In this document: positions 1 to 8,958 of the stretch, piece by piece | Layout: every line of letters begins with the position of its first letter | Numbering within the stretch: the stretch's first letter is position 1 | Source of the DNA: a virus | Strand: one strand, 5' to 3' | Virus record (IMG/VR): IMGVR_UViG_3300008952_000247 | Location: 1-27,580 of that record | Length of the DNA stretch: 27,580 nt | The notes under the pieces: model-generated | Told to the model about the DNA's origin: nothing | The model's database searches: none | The model's input: only the letters and a program-made list of their open reading frames with translations | Program-made: the position numbers and the translations under genes

Positions 1-2
1 AT

Positions 3-3000
3 GATCAGGGCGTAGTCCAAATTGGCGTCGTTCAAACTGCTGCCGATCTTATTGCCACTTCCGACCCTGGCGACTTAATTATCAACAATGTCGATGGTAA
101 TGATATCAAGTTCGCCACTACCGACACTCAGCGAATGATCATCGACAGCGCCGGCAACGTCGGAATCGGCGTATCCGACCCGGACACCACCCTGGAGGTG
201 TTCGACACCACGACGCAGTTGAAGCTGTCGTATGACGGCAGCAACGCTAGCACCTTTACGGTCGATGCCACCGGAGAACTGACCATCGACAACAACTCCA
301 ATGTATACACCTTTGGGGATGGTGCCGGCAGCCAGGTAATAGTCGTTGACGCCGGCGACGACAGCAACTCGGACCTCTACCTCAACACGGATGCCCACCA
401 CCTTTGTTTCCGTGCAATGGGCGGGTTTGAGCAGGGCGTCATCAGTCTTGGCGACGACTGCGGCAGGCAGTTGGTCCTTTGCACCGCCGCCCTCCGTGGC
501 GAGGACTGGGAGCACGCGGTTCAGACGAACCCGACGCTCTACATTCACAGCGCCACTGACCCTGACTCCAACAATACACAATGGGTCTCTTTAGCCCACA
601 ACCAAACAGATGCAATATTAAAGGTCGGACAAGGCTCACTGATTGTTGAGACAACTGCTTCCACCGTAATGCATATATCGAGAGATGGCAGCGCCACCGC
701 CTTCACCTCTGCCAACTGGAACCTAGGGACGATCGGTTTTGGCGGCCAAGACAGTGACAGTGGCATAGACAATGATGCGGCAATGATAGCGGTAAAGACG
801 GATTCCGCGTGGGCCGCCGGCAGCCACGCCACCTATATGGCATTTTCTACAACCGCGACCGGGTCAGTTGCGGCAACAGAGCGCATGCGCATCAACTCTA
901 GTGGCAACGTTGGTATCGGAACTACCGCACCAGAGTCGGTACTCCACGTACACAGCGGGGATCCCGGGATTGCGCCACACGGCGGCGCCCCTGATTTCCT
1001 CATAGAAAGCGCCGGCACCGTGGGGATGTCCATTCTTGGTGGCCAAAACAACTCCGCTAGAATTTACTTTGGAAGTTCAAGGCCCGGCCCCGAATTTCCC
1101 GCCCGGGCTGGTCAAATAGACTATAATCTGCAAGATAACACTATGAAGCTTGGCACGTCCGGTTCAACCCGGATGGTTATCGATAGCGCCGGTAACGTTG
1201 GTATCGGCGTCACTGATCCAGATACCGCTCTTGAAATCTTCGACACGTCCGCTCAGCTAAAGCTTTCTTACGACGCGTCTAACCACATTACAAATACCGT
1301 CGCAGCCGATGGCGAACTAACCATAACCACCGCCGGTACCGACGATGCCATCACTCTAAGTACTCCAGTCGTCAACGTCACTGGGGAATTTACAGGCTCA
1401 AAGGGGCTCACCCTCACTGCCGCCGGCGCCGGCAACAATTTAGAGTATTCTAGAATAACTTTCCACAATGAACGAGCCGGCACCGGCGTCGACGGTGGCG
1501 AGGCATGTATGATTGCGTATGAGGCCTCCGACAGGGACGCTACCAATCTAGCCTTTACGGCGGCCACCAGTATGGGCGTGGAAACGGAAGTTCTTCGCTT
1601 TGGACTTAATGGCGACGTTCCTGTTTGTGGCGTTAATGACAATGATCCTCAAGCCACTTTCGTTGTCTCTGGCAGTGGGGTTCACCCGGCCCTCATAGTC
1701 GACCACGATGACACGACTTCGATAGCCGTACTAATTGATTCTGATACCACAACGAAAGCTGTGTTAAACGTAAGGGCCGACTCTGTTACAACAGCAGCCG
1801 CCGTCGACATAACTTGCGACGCGCTAACGGGGGGTACCGGCTTAAAGATTGAGGGCGATTCGGCGAACACGTCAGTCAGAAGCTTGGTGGATATTATCCA
1901 AAAGAATACAGTGGCCATCGGCTCGACCGCGCTGAATGTTCAGTCTCTTGGTGGAAAAACTGGTATTTCCCTAGATAAAGATTATACAGACACTGACGCA
2001 GCAACCGTCACTGGTCTTGAGATTGATCTAGATAAGACAGGCGCCTCAACCACAGCCAACACGATTGTTGGTATAAATGCCGATTTAGATAACAGCACTG
2101 CGACTGATGGTGTCAACACCATGATCGGTGCCAACATTACACCAACCCTTGCGCATGCAGCCGACGCAGGTACGCCCACTGTAAAGGGGGCGGTCATTAC
2201 CGCTACTGGCAACACAAATGGTACTTCTGTCGCAACAGGTATGGAGCTTACTTCTACCGGCGCCGATACCAACAACGGTTTAATCATTGATTGTGATGAC
2301 GGGGGGACAGACCTTAAGATTCTAAGCTCTGCCGACAATAACGATTTCCTCTCAGTTGCTGTTGCCGCGGCCGGGGCCACAACTATTACCACGGTAGATG
2401 ACGCAGCCGCGGCCGCCAACCTCACCCTCACCATTGATGGGGACATTGCAGCTACCGCAGCAGGCGGCGATATAAGTTTGACAACTGCCACTGCTACTGC
2501 AACAGGCGCCGGCTTTGGGGCCGCCGCAACAACAATGACAGTGGGCAATGTTAACGGAGAGATTGTAACAACTATACAGTTGTCCATGAACGGCCTAGGC
2601 AGCACCGCTGGAGTCAATGAAATTATAGGCGCTTTTGCTGGGGGCGCTAATGGTTATATCACACAGATTACGACTGCAGTCAATGGTCTTATCTACAAAG
2701 TAGAGATGAGTTGCGTTGAGGTGCCCGGGGGCGGCGGAGGGAACGAACCTGTTGATATAGATTTGTGGACAAACCAAACGTCCCTGCCAAAGGGCGATAA
2801 TGCGTTAACGGACGGCAGCACCCCCCTCCAACTAATTGATGCCGGAGCAAACTGGACCTTGGGCACAAGAAGAGAGACGACTGTCGCGACGTCCTTGGCA
2901 AACACGGTTAACGGTTTTCTCTATATCACTAATGGGATAGGTACCGCCGACGCCGACGGTTACGGTTCCGGCAAGTTCGTTATCAAGCTTTACGGAGCAA

Positions 3001-3008
3001 GCTTCTAG
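3..3008 (+). CDS. Tail-fibre-like virion protein, 5' end outside window
   Basis: The frame is open from the left edge (first full codon at 3) to TAG at 3006-3008, so this is the C-terminal ~1000 residues of a longer protein; the ATG at 135 is internal. It is rich in Gly, Ala, Thr, Asp and Asn, as extended beta-structured phage fibres are. The motif SAGNVGIG, typical of phage fibre and adhesin stalks, occurs three times in variant form (codons near 135, 885 and 1173). The first and third copies belong to a duplicated segment of about 55 codons. A region near 1980-2330 has repeating TGLEIDLD-like units with alternating Gly and Asp. I see no C-terminal intramolecular chaperone (S74) domain; the chain ends GKFVIKLYGASF. 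Position just before capsid genes fits a structural role. Receptor binding is inference. Fibre class is fairly sure, exact role is not. Confidence 0.7.
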   Translation, partial: DQGVVQIGVVQTAADLIATSDPGDLIINNVDGNDIKFATTDTQRMIIDSAGNVGIGVSDPDTTLEVFDTTTQLKLSYDGSNASTFTVDATGELTIDNNSNVYTFGDGAGSQVIVVDAGDDSNSDLYLNTDAHHLCFRAMGGFEQGVISLGDDCGRQLVLCTAALRGEDWEHAVQTNPTLYIHSATDPDSNNTQWVSLAHNQTDAILKVGQGSLIVETTASTVMHISRDGSATAFTSANWNLGTIGFGGQDSDSGIDNDAAMIAVKTDSAWAAGSHATYMAFSTTATGSVAATERMRINSSGNVGIGTTAPESVLHVHSGDPGIAPHGGAPDFLIESAGTVGMSILGGQNNSARIYFGSSRPGPEFPARAGQIDYNLQDNTMKLGTSGSTRMVIDSAGNVGIGVTDPDTALEIFDTSAQLKLSYDASNHITNTVAADGELTITTAGTDDAITLSTPVVNVTGEFTGSKGLTLTAAGAGNNLEYSRITFHNERAGTGVDGGEACMIAYEASDRDATNLAFTAATSMGVETEVLRFGLNGDVPVCGVNDNDPQATFVVSGSGVHPALIVDHDDTTSIAVLIDSDTTTKAVLNVRADSVTTAAAVDITCDALTGGTGLKIEGDSANTSVRSLVDIIQKNTVAIGSTALNVQSLGGKTGISLDKDYTDTDAATVTGLEIDLDKTGASTTANTIVGINADLDNSTATDGVNTMIGANITPTLAHAADAGTPTVKGAVITATGNTNGTSVATGMELTSTGADTNNGLIIDCDDGGTDLKILSSADNNDFLSVAVAAAGATTITTVDDAAAAANLTLTIDGDIAATAAGGDISLTTATATATGAGFGAAATTMTVGNVNGEIVTTIQLSMNGLGSTAGVNEIIGAFAGGANGYITQITTAVNGLIYKVEMSCVEVPGGGGGNEPVDIDLWTNQTSLPKGDNALTDGSTPLQLIDAGANWTLGTRRETTVATSLANTVNGFLYITNGIGTADADGYGSGKFVIKLYGASF

Positions 3009-3103
3009 CCCTCCTGACAAACCCCAACAATTTTAGGCGTTTGAACAAATAAAATACTATTTATTCTTGACGAAAAATACTATAATTTTAGGAGAGTATA
3101 AAT
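3009..3103 (+). promoter_or_regulatory. AT-rich leader before scaffold gene with tandem near-repeat
   Basis: This 95-bp gap holds two similar blocks, each beginning TTGA and ending AAATACTAT (3041-3060 and 3067-3083). The second contains a perfect TATAAT at 3081-3086, but TTGACG at 3067-3072 is only 8 bp upstream, too close for a standard sigma70 promoter. AGGAG at 3090-3094 is the ribosome-binding site for the gene at 3104. TATAAATA at 3097-3104 matches the T4 late-promoter consensus but runs into the start codon, so it is unlikely to drive this gene. A regulatory role is inference. Confidence 0.3.
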
Positions 3104-4231
3104 ATGTCTTCAATGTTAGAGCAGGCCATGATCGACGCCGAAGCCTTACGGGAAACGGCGATGAAAAATGCCGAATCAATTATCATCGATAAGTATTCCG
3201 CAGACGTCAAGAAAGTTGTCCAGTCGTTACTAGAGCAGGATGATTTTGATCTTGAAGGGGAGTCCGAGGAAGAGGCTTTAGGAGCCGCTGCCGAAGAAGG
3301 CGATCCCGACTTAGACGCTCAGGTTCCTTCGGCACATTCTGCCGGCTCCGAAGGCGGAGAAGAAGTCGATGCTCTACGCGATGCTGTCGGCGCCGCCGAA
3401 GAAGCTCTAGAGGATGTCTCTGATAAACTAGACAATCTCGAAGTGGTCGCCAAGTCTGGCGACCAAACTGAGGTCGACATTGACTTGAATCAGCTTAGAG
3501 CGCAATTGGGTGCAGAAGGAGATTCTCTAGATTCAGAAGACATGACCGATCGGGAAGAGTTGGCAGGCGAACTAGAAGAAGAGCCTCCGGCTGAAGAGGT
3601 ACCTCTACCTGGCGAAGAAGAGGAAGAAGACCTTGAGATTGATGACGATCTCCTAGAAACTATTGTGCAAGAACTTCGTGTTGATATTGACCCCCAAGCT
3701 AGTGGTTGGATGAACTATCCATCACCCGCGTTGGCTCACGCTGTCGAGCAAAAGCTCGCTCGTGATCAAGACGACGACGTGAAGGAAGAGAATGAAGCCT
3801 TAAAAAAGGCCATGAAGGGCTTGCAAACAGAAAACAAAGATTTAATCAAAAACAACAACACTACAGAACAAAATAATAAGAAATTACAGCAAACAATCCT
3901 GCATCTCAAAGAGAAGTTTGATGAAATAAACCTCTCGAATGCAAGATTGCTGTATACAAACAAGGTTTTAAACAGCGCCTCCTTAAATGAGCGACAAAAA
4001 AATAAAATTGTCGATGCTATTTCTAAAGCCGACACGATCGAAGAAGCTAAAGTTATTTACGAAACGCTTGAAAGCGCAGCGGGCACATTCCAAAAGGAAG
4101 AGACGCCAAAATCGCTGAGTGAAGTGGTTCAACGAGGCTCTTCGATGTTGGTTTCTCGCAACAGAAAACGAGAAGAAAGCGTTTCTGAATCCTTTTCCGA
4201 AAGAATGCAGAAATTAGCTGGAATTAAGTAA
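3104..4231 (+). CDS. 22: Prohead core scaffold protein, gp22-like
   Basis: A 375-residue, strongly acidic protein directly before the major capsid gene, the place T4 gp22 (main prohead scaffold) occupies relative to gp23. The first half has Glu/Asp runs. The middle (about residues 225-290) is Lys/Glu/Gln/Asn-rich and predicted by eye to form a coiled coil. The C-terminus ends SERMQKLAGIK, a basic amphipathic tail of the kind scaffold proteins use to contact capsid protein. Scaffolds of this family fill the prohead core and are degraded by the prohead protease; several L-x-E/I-x-E tripeptides could be cleavage sites. Start: ATG at 3104 with AGGAG 9 bp upstream. The next start follows 31 bp after the stop, so the two are surely co-transcribed. 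The call rests on position and composition more than on sequence identity. Confidence 0.7.
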   Translation: MSSMLEQAMIDAEALRETAMKNAESIIIDKYSADVKKVVQSLLEQDDFDLEGESEEEALGAAAEEGDPDLDAQVPSAHSAGSEGGEEVDALRDAVGAAEEALEDVSDKLDNLEVVAKSGDQTEVDIDLNQLRAQLGAEGDSLDSEDMTDREELAGELEEEPPAEEVPLPGEEEEEDLEIDDDLLETIVQELRVDIDPQASGWMNYPSPALAHAVEQKLARDQDDDVKEENEALKKAMKGLQTENKDLIKNNNTTEQNNKKLQQTILHLKEKFDEINLSNARLLYTNKVLNSASLNERQKNKIVDAISKADTIEEAKVIYETLESAAGTFQKEETPKSLSEVVQRGSSMLVSRNRKREESVSESFSERMQKLAGIK

Positions 4232-4262
4232 AGAATAAGTATATTAAGGAGGAAATACAAAA

Positions 4263-6053
4263 ATGTCTATTCTAAACAAATTGACAGAAGGTATTGTAAA
4301 CCGTGATTTACAAAAAGAGGGTACTGCTCTTCGCGCGAAGTGGGAGCGTACTGGCCTTCTGGAAGGTTTGGGAGATGAGCGCACAAAGGACTCCATGTCC
4401 GTGTTGCTTGAGAACCAAGCCAAAGAACTGCTTCGTGAGGCCTCTTCGATGGCCGCCGGGGATGTTGAGGGCTTTGCAGCCGTCGCTTTCCCCATCGTCC
4501 GCCGTGTTTTCGGTGGATTAATTGCTAATGACCTAGTGTCTGTGCAACCAATGAGCTTGCCTTCGGGCCTGATCTTCTTCCTAGACTTCCTGTTTAACTC
4601 GACACGTCTAGGGGCCGATGCTAATGCGTCACTATTCGGTGGTGGTGCTGTCGGTCAGCAGATCACTGGTGGTGTCAACTTAGGTGGTGCTAATGCCGAG
4701 ACGAGCTTCTATGCTCTCAACAACGGCTACGCTTCGCCTACTGGCTCGGCCAGTTTGTCCGCGGGCGTCGCCTTTGCCAGTGGTACTTTTGGTGTCGGCG
4801 TTGCCGGTTCCACCCCTGGCTTGGGTTCTGGTATTTCGCAGACCCTGTTTACGCAAGATGACTTTAACAGGGCTTTGCGTTACGACGCGTCACTAACGCC
4901 TGGTACGTCAACGGCTGCTCTTTACACGCTACCATTGACTGGCGTCTTGGCACCCGGTGGCTCTCAGGCTGTCAACCTGGATGACCTTATTACACTAACG
5001 TGTACTACGGCGGTTTCAGGTACCACCCTGCAGTTGCGTCGTTTGACGCAGTTCTCCGGTTCCGATCAGAGCTTGTGGCAGGTTGGAGATCCTAGGGACA
5101 CCGCGATCGTCGTGGCGGCTGATGCATCTGGTGTCACCGATCCTAACCAACTCGCTGTTGCCTTGTCCAACACGGAAACCTGGGAATGGGCCATGAAGGA
5201 TAACTTTGACAACGTTGGCCGGGCCGATTCCATCGGCTCCGTCGTTGGCGCTGTTGAGTGGGGGCTTGAGAACCAGGCCACCATCCCAGAGATCGACATC
5301 AAGGTTGACTCTGTGAGCGTGACCGCTGTCACCAAGAAGCTCAAGGCCAAGTGGACCCCTGAATTAGGTCAGGACCTCAACGCCTATCACAACCTCGACG
5401 CTGAGGTTGAGCTTACGTCGATTCTCTCTGAGCAGATTGCTCTTGAGATCGATCGCGAGATTCTTGAGGATCTCGTCGTGGGTGCTACGGGTGGCCGACT
5501 GTACTGGAGCCGTTCCCCAGGCCTGTTCGTTAACCGCGAGACAGGTGCTGAGGTTGGTGCCGATACTGCTGCCCCTGACTTCACGGGTACTGTTAGCGAG
5601 TGGTATGAGACTCTCATTGAGACGATCAACGATGTGTCCGCGCGGATTCACCGCAAGACGCTTCGTGGCGGTGCAAACTTCGTAGTTTGCTCTCCCGAGG
5701 TTGCCTCGATTCTGGAGTTTACCTCTGGCTTCCGTGCCAGCGTGACTGTGGACTCTGACCGTGGAACCGTAGGTTCCGTCAAGGTTGGAAACCTCAGCAA
5801 GAAGTGGGATGTCTATGTTGATCCTTACTTCCCCAGAAACGTTGTTCTGGTTGGTCGTAAGGGGAATAGCTTCCTTGAGAGTGGTTATGTGTACGCACCG
5901 TATGTGCCTCTGCAGGTCACTCCCACCATCTTTGGTGTCGAAGACTTCGTGCCTCGCAAGGGTGTGATGACTCGTTACGCCAAGAAGATGGTTCGACCCG
6001 ACATGTACGGCCTCGTTGTCGTCCGCGGGTTGCTTGGTGAGTCTGGCGCCTAA
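4263..6053 (+). CDS. 23: Major capsid protein, gp23-like
   Basis: A 596-residue protein with clear T4 gp23-family features: KWERTGLLEGL near residues 26-36, VRRVFGGLIANDLVSVQPM near 79-97 and SLPSGLIFFLDF following it. T4 gp23 has 521 residues; the excess is largely a Gly/Ala/Ser-rich stretch near 120-190, probably a surface insertion. The family's N-terminal peptide is removed by the prohead protease; the best site here is L57-R58-E59 before A60, matching the L/I-x-E consensus and lying close to the T4 cut after residue 65. It forms the hexameric lattice of the head. RBS GGAGG at 4249-4253. Codon use (many GGT, CGT, CTT) differs from the fibre gene and suits high expression. An intrinsic terminator follows. 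No gp24-type vertex paralogue is seen in the window. Confidence 0.95.
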   Translation: MSILNKLTEGIVNRDLQKEGTALRAKWERTGLLEGLGDERTKDSMSVLLENQAKELLREASSMAAGDVEGFAAVAFPIVRRVFGGLIANDLVSVQPMSLPSGLIFFLDFLFNSTRLGADANASLFGGGAVGQQITGGVNLGGANAETSFYALNNGYASPTGSASLSAGVAFASGTFGVGVAGSTPGLGSGISQTLFTQDDFNRALRYDASLTPGTSTAALYTLPLTGVLAPGGSQAVNLDDLITLTCTTAVSGTTLQLRRLTQFSGSDQSLWQVGDPRDTAIVVAADASGVTDPNQLAVALSNTETWEWAMKDNFDNVGRADSIGSVVGAVEWGLENQATIPEIDIKVDSVSVTAVTKKLKAKWTPELGQDLNAYHNLDAEVELTSILSEQIALEIDREILEDLVVGATGGRLYWSRSPGLFVNRETGAEVGADTAAPDFTGTVSEWYETLIETINDVSARIHRKTLRGGANFVVCSPEVASILEFTSGFRASVTVDSDRGTVGSVKVGNLSKKWDVYVDPYFPRNVVLVGRKGNSFLESGYVYAPYVPLQVTPTIFGVEDFVPRKGVMTRYAKKMVRPDMYGLVVVRGLLGESGA

Positions 6054-6081
6054 GGCGTAGACCAGTAGGTATATGACCTAG

Positions 6082-6116
6082 AACCCCGCTCTCTTAACTG
6101 AGGGCGGGGTTTTTTT
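6082..6116 (+). terminator. Rho-independent terminator after capsid gene
   Basis: A 10-bp GC-rich stem (CCCCGCTCTC at 6084-6093 with GAGGGCGGGG at 6100-6109, one G-T pair) with a 6-base loop is followed by seven T residues. It lies 30 bp past the capsid stop and should end or attenuate the scaffold-capsid transcript. Confidence 0.92.
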
Positions 6117-6132
6117 ATTAAAAATGAGATTA

Positions 6133-6162
6133 TGACCATTGGAAACTACTTACCAATAGTCA
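6133..6162 (+). other. Imperfect inverted repeat in gp13 leader
   Basis: TGAC, one mismatch, ATTGG (6133-6142) can pair with CCAAT, one mismatch, GTCA (6153-6162) around a 10-base loop. It sits between the capsid terminator and the AGAGGAG ribosome-binding site of the next gene and lacks a T tract, so it is not an ordinary terminator. It could be a protein-binding palindrome or a 5'-UTR hairpin. Confidence 0.35.
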
Positions 6163-6177
6163 GAGGAGTTTTCATGC

Positions 6178-7464
6178 ATGGCCATCCCAACATTACGACC
6201 CAGTAGCCAAACCAGCAAATCGATACTGCCTGTAACTGGCACGCACGCCGACGTTTTGGCGAGCCTTCCGTTTGGAATTTATAATTCCCCCGCGTTTGTG
6301 TCTGGCGCCGCCGACCAAGTTGCCTACACATATAAAAAGCTCGGCGGCGATGTACTGGACATTGAGCTTAAGGCATCTCAGGTATATTCTGCCTATGAAG
6401 AGTCCGTTTTAGAGTACTCTTACATCGTCAATATTCATCAGGCGAAAAACTCAATTGGAAGCCTCCTTGGCGCAACCACTGGTTCGTTTAATGAAGACGG
6501 TCAGATGGTTGTGGGCCACGCGTTATCGGGCTCGGACCTAACTCTGCGATATCCCGAGTTTAAATTCGGCTATGCTCAGAGGGTATCCGACGCATCCATT
6601 GGACAGATTGGCCTAGGCCCCAATGATACGTTGTACTCAGCTTCATTCAGCGTTACGGGTGGTGAACAGCAATATAATTTACAGACAATAATTTCTGCCA
6701 GTTCTGTTAACAACAAGGACAATGGCACCGGAAATACAGTAAAATTCGCTGGTCTTGTTGGCGGTAAGAAAGTCCTTATCAAAAGAGTGTACTATCGAAC
6801 TGCTCGCGCAACATGGAGATTCTTTGGGTATTATGGTGGAATTAACGTGCTGGGGAACATGTCAACATATGGCCAGTTTGCCGATGATACGACTTTCCAA
6901 ATTGTTCCGGTTTGGCAAAATAAGCTTCAGGCTATGGCCTATGAGGACGCCATTTATACGAGAGTTTCCCACTATTCATACGAGGTTGCCAACAACAAGT
7001 TGAAACTTTACCCACCACCTCCCAAAGATGACCCGGAATTCAAGAACATGTGGGTAGAATTTGTGATACCAAGTGATGCTTGGGAACAGGATTCCGCCGC
7101 CACCGATGGCACCATGGGCGTTAATAATATGAATACGTTGCCGTTCGAGAACGTCCCCTACAATAGCATCAACAGTATCGGAAAGCAGTGGATTAGGAGA
7201 TTCGCCCTGGCCCTGGCGAAGGAGATGCTCGGGCAAATCAGAGGCAAGTTCTCCTCTATACCTATCCCGGGCGAGAGTGTTTCTTTGAATGCTGACGCTC
7301 TTCTAGCCCAGGGCAAGGAGGAGCAGCAGGCCCTGCGCGAGGAACTCAAGACAACGCTAGATGAGATGACCTACAAGAAGATAGTTGAAGACACAGCCGC
7401 AATATCCGATAATGTGTTAACAGTGAACAAGGACATCCCTGTTCTATCCATATACACGGGGTGA
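6178..7464 (+). CDS. 13: Neck / head-tail adaptor protein, gp13-like
   Basis: A 428-residue protein. The C-terminal third carries the pattern I associate with T4 gp13 neck proteins: NSIGKQWIRRFALALAKEM, then IRGKFSSIPIPGESVSLNADALL and a Gln/Glu-rich helix (LAQGKEEQQALREEL, about residues 375-395). In T4, gp13 and gp14 form the neck that closes the filled head and joins it to the tail. T4 gp13 has 309 residues; the extra length here is N-terminal and central. The centre has an aromatic segment (YYRTARATWRFFGYYGG). The following genes match gp14 and gp15, which supports the call. Start: ATG at 6178, 9 bp after AGAGGAG; an overlapping ATG at 6174 reads only a short frame. Confidence 0.72.
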   Translation: MAIPTLRPSSQTSKSILPVTGTHADVLASLPFGIYNSPAFVSGAADQVAYTYKKLGGDVLDIELKASQVYSAYEESVLEYSYIVNIHQAKNSIGSLLGATTGSFNEDGQMVVGHALSGSDLTLRYPEFKFGYAQRVSDASIGQIGLGPNDTLYSASFSVTGGEQQYNLQTIISASSVNNKDNGTGNTVKFAGLVGGKKVLIKRVYYRTARATWRFFGYYGGINVLGNMSTYGQFADDTTFQIVPVWQNKLQAMAYEDAIYTRVSHYSYEVANNKLKLYPPPPKDDPEFKNMWVEFVIPSDAWEQDSAATDGTMGVNNMNTLPFENVPYNSINSIGKQWIRRFALALAKEMLGQIRGKFSSIPIPGESVSLNADALLAQGKEEQQALREELKTTLDEMTYKKIVEDTAAISDNVLTVNKDIPVLSIYTG

Positions 7465-7472
7465 TGTAGAAC

Positions 7473-7961
7473 ATGGCAGATAACAGATGGAAACAGCCTA
7501 AGAATCCTCCACCCCCGCTCTTTCTCGGAGAAAAGGAAAGGAATCTTGTTAAGCAGGTTAATGATGAATTAATCGAAAGAGTAATTGGACAGCCCATCTT
7601 GTATTTCCCAATCGATTTGGAAAGAACTAATTTCCACAGTCTTTATGGAGAGGCGGTAAAAAAGACATTCCTGCCACCAGTCATGGTCTATGCTCTCGTC
7701 GCTTGGGAAGGGCAAACTACTCAAACTGATAGGTTTGGGGTCGATCGCCGATCGGCATTGACTATTCATTTTCACAAAAGGCGCTTAACAGAGGACCAAA
7801 ACCTTTTTGTACGAGAGGGAGACTTTATTCAATTTGAAAAATTGTATTATGAAATTGTGAATTTAACTGAGCCAAAACTATTGTTTGGCCAAGAAGATCA
7901 CAAGGTTGAAATTGCCGCGAAGTGTATAAGAGCTAGAAAGGGAGTCTTTAATGCCAAGTAA
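7473..7961 (+). CDS. 14: Neck / head-closure protein, gp14-like
   Basis: A 162-residue protein between gp13-like and gp15-like genes. It shows elements of the gp14 neck family: an N-terminal helix then IGQPILYFPIDLERTNFHSLYGEA, and later DRFGVDRRSALTIHF, LFVREGDFIQFEKLYYEIVNLTEPKLLFGQEDHKVEIAAKCIRAR, where the FxGDfIxFxxxYYEIVN beta-barrel pattern is typical of head-closure and stopper proteins. T4 gp14 is longer (256 residues), so this may be a minimal core. It starts 8 bp after the previous stop and its end overlaps the next start by 11 bp, indicating translational coupling. Shine-Dalgarno sequence is weak, consistent with coupling. Confidence 0.65.
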   Translation: MADNRWKQPKNPPPPLFLGEKERNLVKQVNDELIERVIGQPILYFPIDLERTNFHSLYGEAVKKTFLPPVMVYALVAWEGQTTQTDRFGVDRRSALTIHFHKRRLTEDQNLFVREGDFIQFEKLYYEIVNLTEPKLLFGQEDHKVEIAAKCIRARKGVFNAK

Positions 7962-8883
7962 AAAGCCAAGTTATTTTTCTACACGCAAGGAAATAGACTA
8001 CGAGTACACAGATGTGGAAGATACCTCCGTCCTTCAAGAGGTTATACCTTTTCAGCAGTCTACTCTTGAGACGATTGATACTGCTATGTATCGGTGGGTA
8101 AACGAAGAGATGGATGTCTTTGCAAACATGAACACGGGGTTCAAGAAGGTCCCAGTACTCTGGGTTTCAGCCGAGCGCGCCTATCAAATCAAGAGAGATA
8201 AAGGTCTTCGAGATCAGGACGGAACTCTCATACTACCACTGATGACGATTGAGAGAGCAAGCGTTGCGAAGAGTCTTACAAAGAAGGGTACCGTATTCAA
8301 TGCCTTTCCAGTCCAGGATGCTCGTGGAGGTTCGATAACAATTGCAAGACAGATAAATCAAGAAAAGACTTCCAATTTTGCGAACGCAGATTCGTTCAGA
8401 AAGCATGGAAGTATCCGAGATCCAGAGGTGGGAATAAATCAACAGAACTTCCCAAGACAAAACAAAAAAGTTGTTTACGAAACTGTGACAATCCCAGTTC
8501 CAGTTTATTTGGACATTCAATATGACTTGTATATCAGGACAGAGTATCAACAGCAAATGAACGAGATTTTAGCACCATTTTTGACAAAGACTGGTAGCTT
8601 GAATTATTTCATTATAAGGAATGAGGGCCATGGTTTTGAGTCTTTTATTCAGGAAAGCTATGATCAGGAAAACAATGTATCCGCGATGAATGAGGAAGAA
8701 CGACAATACCAGACCAAGATAAGTATCAAGGTTTTGGGATATATTATCGGGGGAGATAAAAATCAAGAACAGCCTAGGATTGTAAGAAGGCAAAATGCTG
8801 TCGAGGTAAAGTTGGGCCGCGAGAGAGTTATCGTTGGAGACATCCCGGAACATATTGATAAGAGGGGCTTTTACAGGGATTAA
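7951..8883 (+). CDS. 15: Tail sheath stabiliser / tail terminator, gp15-like
   Basis: A 310-residue protein (T4 gp15: 272). Family-type elements: MYRWVNEEMDVFANMNTG near 46-63, VPVLWVSAERAYQIKRDKG, LPLMTIERAS, then VYETVTIPVPVYLDIQYDLYIRTEYQQQMNEILAPF, the most characteristic stretch (beta strands then the helix facing the tail end). In T4, gp15 caps the sheath and tube and docks the tail to gp13/gp14 on the head. It lies between gp14-like and sheath genes, the T4 order without gp16 and gp17. The start overlaps the end of the previous gene; AAGGGAG lies 9 bp upstream of ATG 7951. Confidence 0.78.
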   Translation: MPSKKPSYFSTRKEIDYEYTDVEDTSVLQEVIPFQQSTLETIDTAMYRWVNEEMDVFANMNTGFKKVPVLWVSAERAYQIKRDKGLRDQDGTLILPLMTIERASVAKSLTKKGTVFNAFPVQDARGGSITIARQINQEKTSNFANADSFRKHGSIRDPEVGINQQNFPRQNKKVVYETVTIPVPVYLDIQYDLYIRTEYQQQMNEILAPFLTKTGSLNYFIIRNEGHGFESFIQESYDQENNVSAMNEEERQYQTKISIKVLGYIIGGDKNQEQPRIVRRQNAVEVKLGRERVIVGDIPEHIDKRGFYRD

Positions 8884-8958
8884 TTTTCTTCTTTTCACAC
8901 TAACACGCACTATTTATAAATGAAATAAATACACTTAATTAAGGGAGAATTTATTAGT

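Noticed and set aside
135-137. ATG 135 as the start of the fibre gene
   Set aside because: The frame is open to the left edge and the upstream residues (DLIINNVDGNDIKF) are of the same fibre type, so the gene begins outside the window.
1982-2617. Long minus-strand open frame (211 codons) inside the fibre gene
   Set aside because: It is antisense to a GC-rich low-complexity coding region; its translation is Val/Ala/Pro/Ser-rich without domain sense, and no ribosome-binding site is seen.
4281-4309. TTGACA at the start of the capsid gene
   Set aside because: No -10-like hexamer at 15-19 bp spacing.
8915-8922. TATAAATG as a T4-type late promoter before the sheath gene
   Set aside because: Only a one-off 7/8 match in a very AT-rich leader; the same motif is not repeated before other structural genes, and the 8/8 match at 3097 overlaps a start codon.
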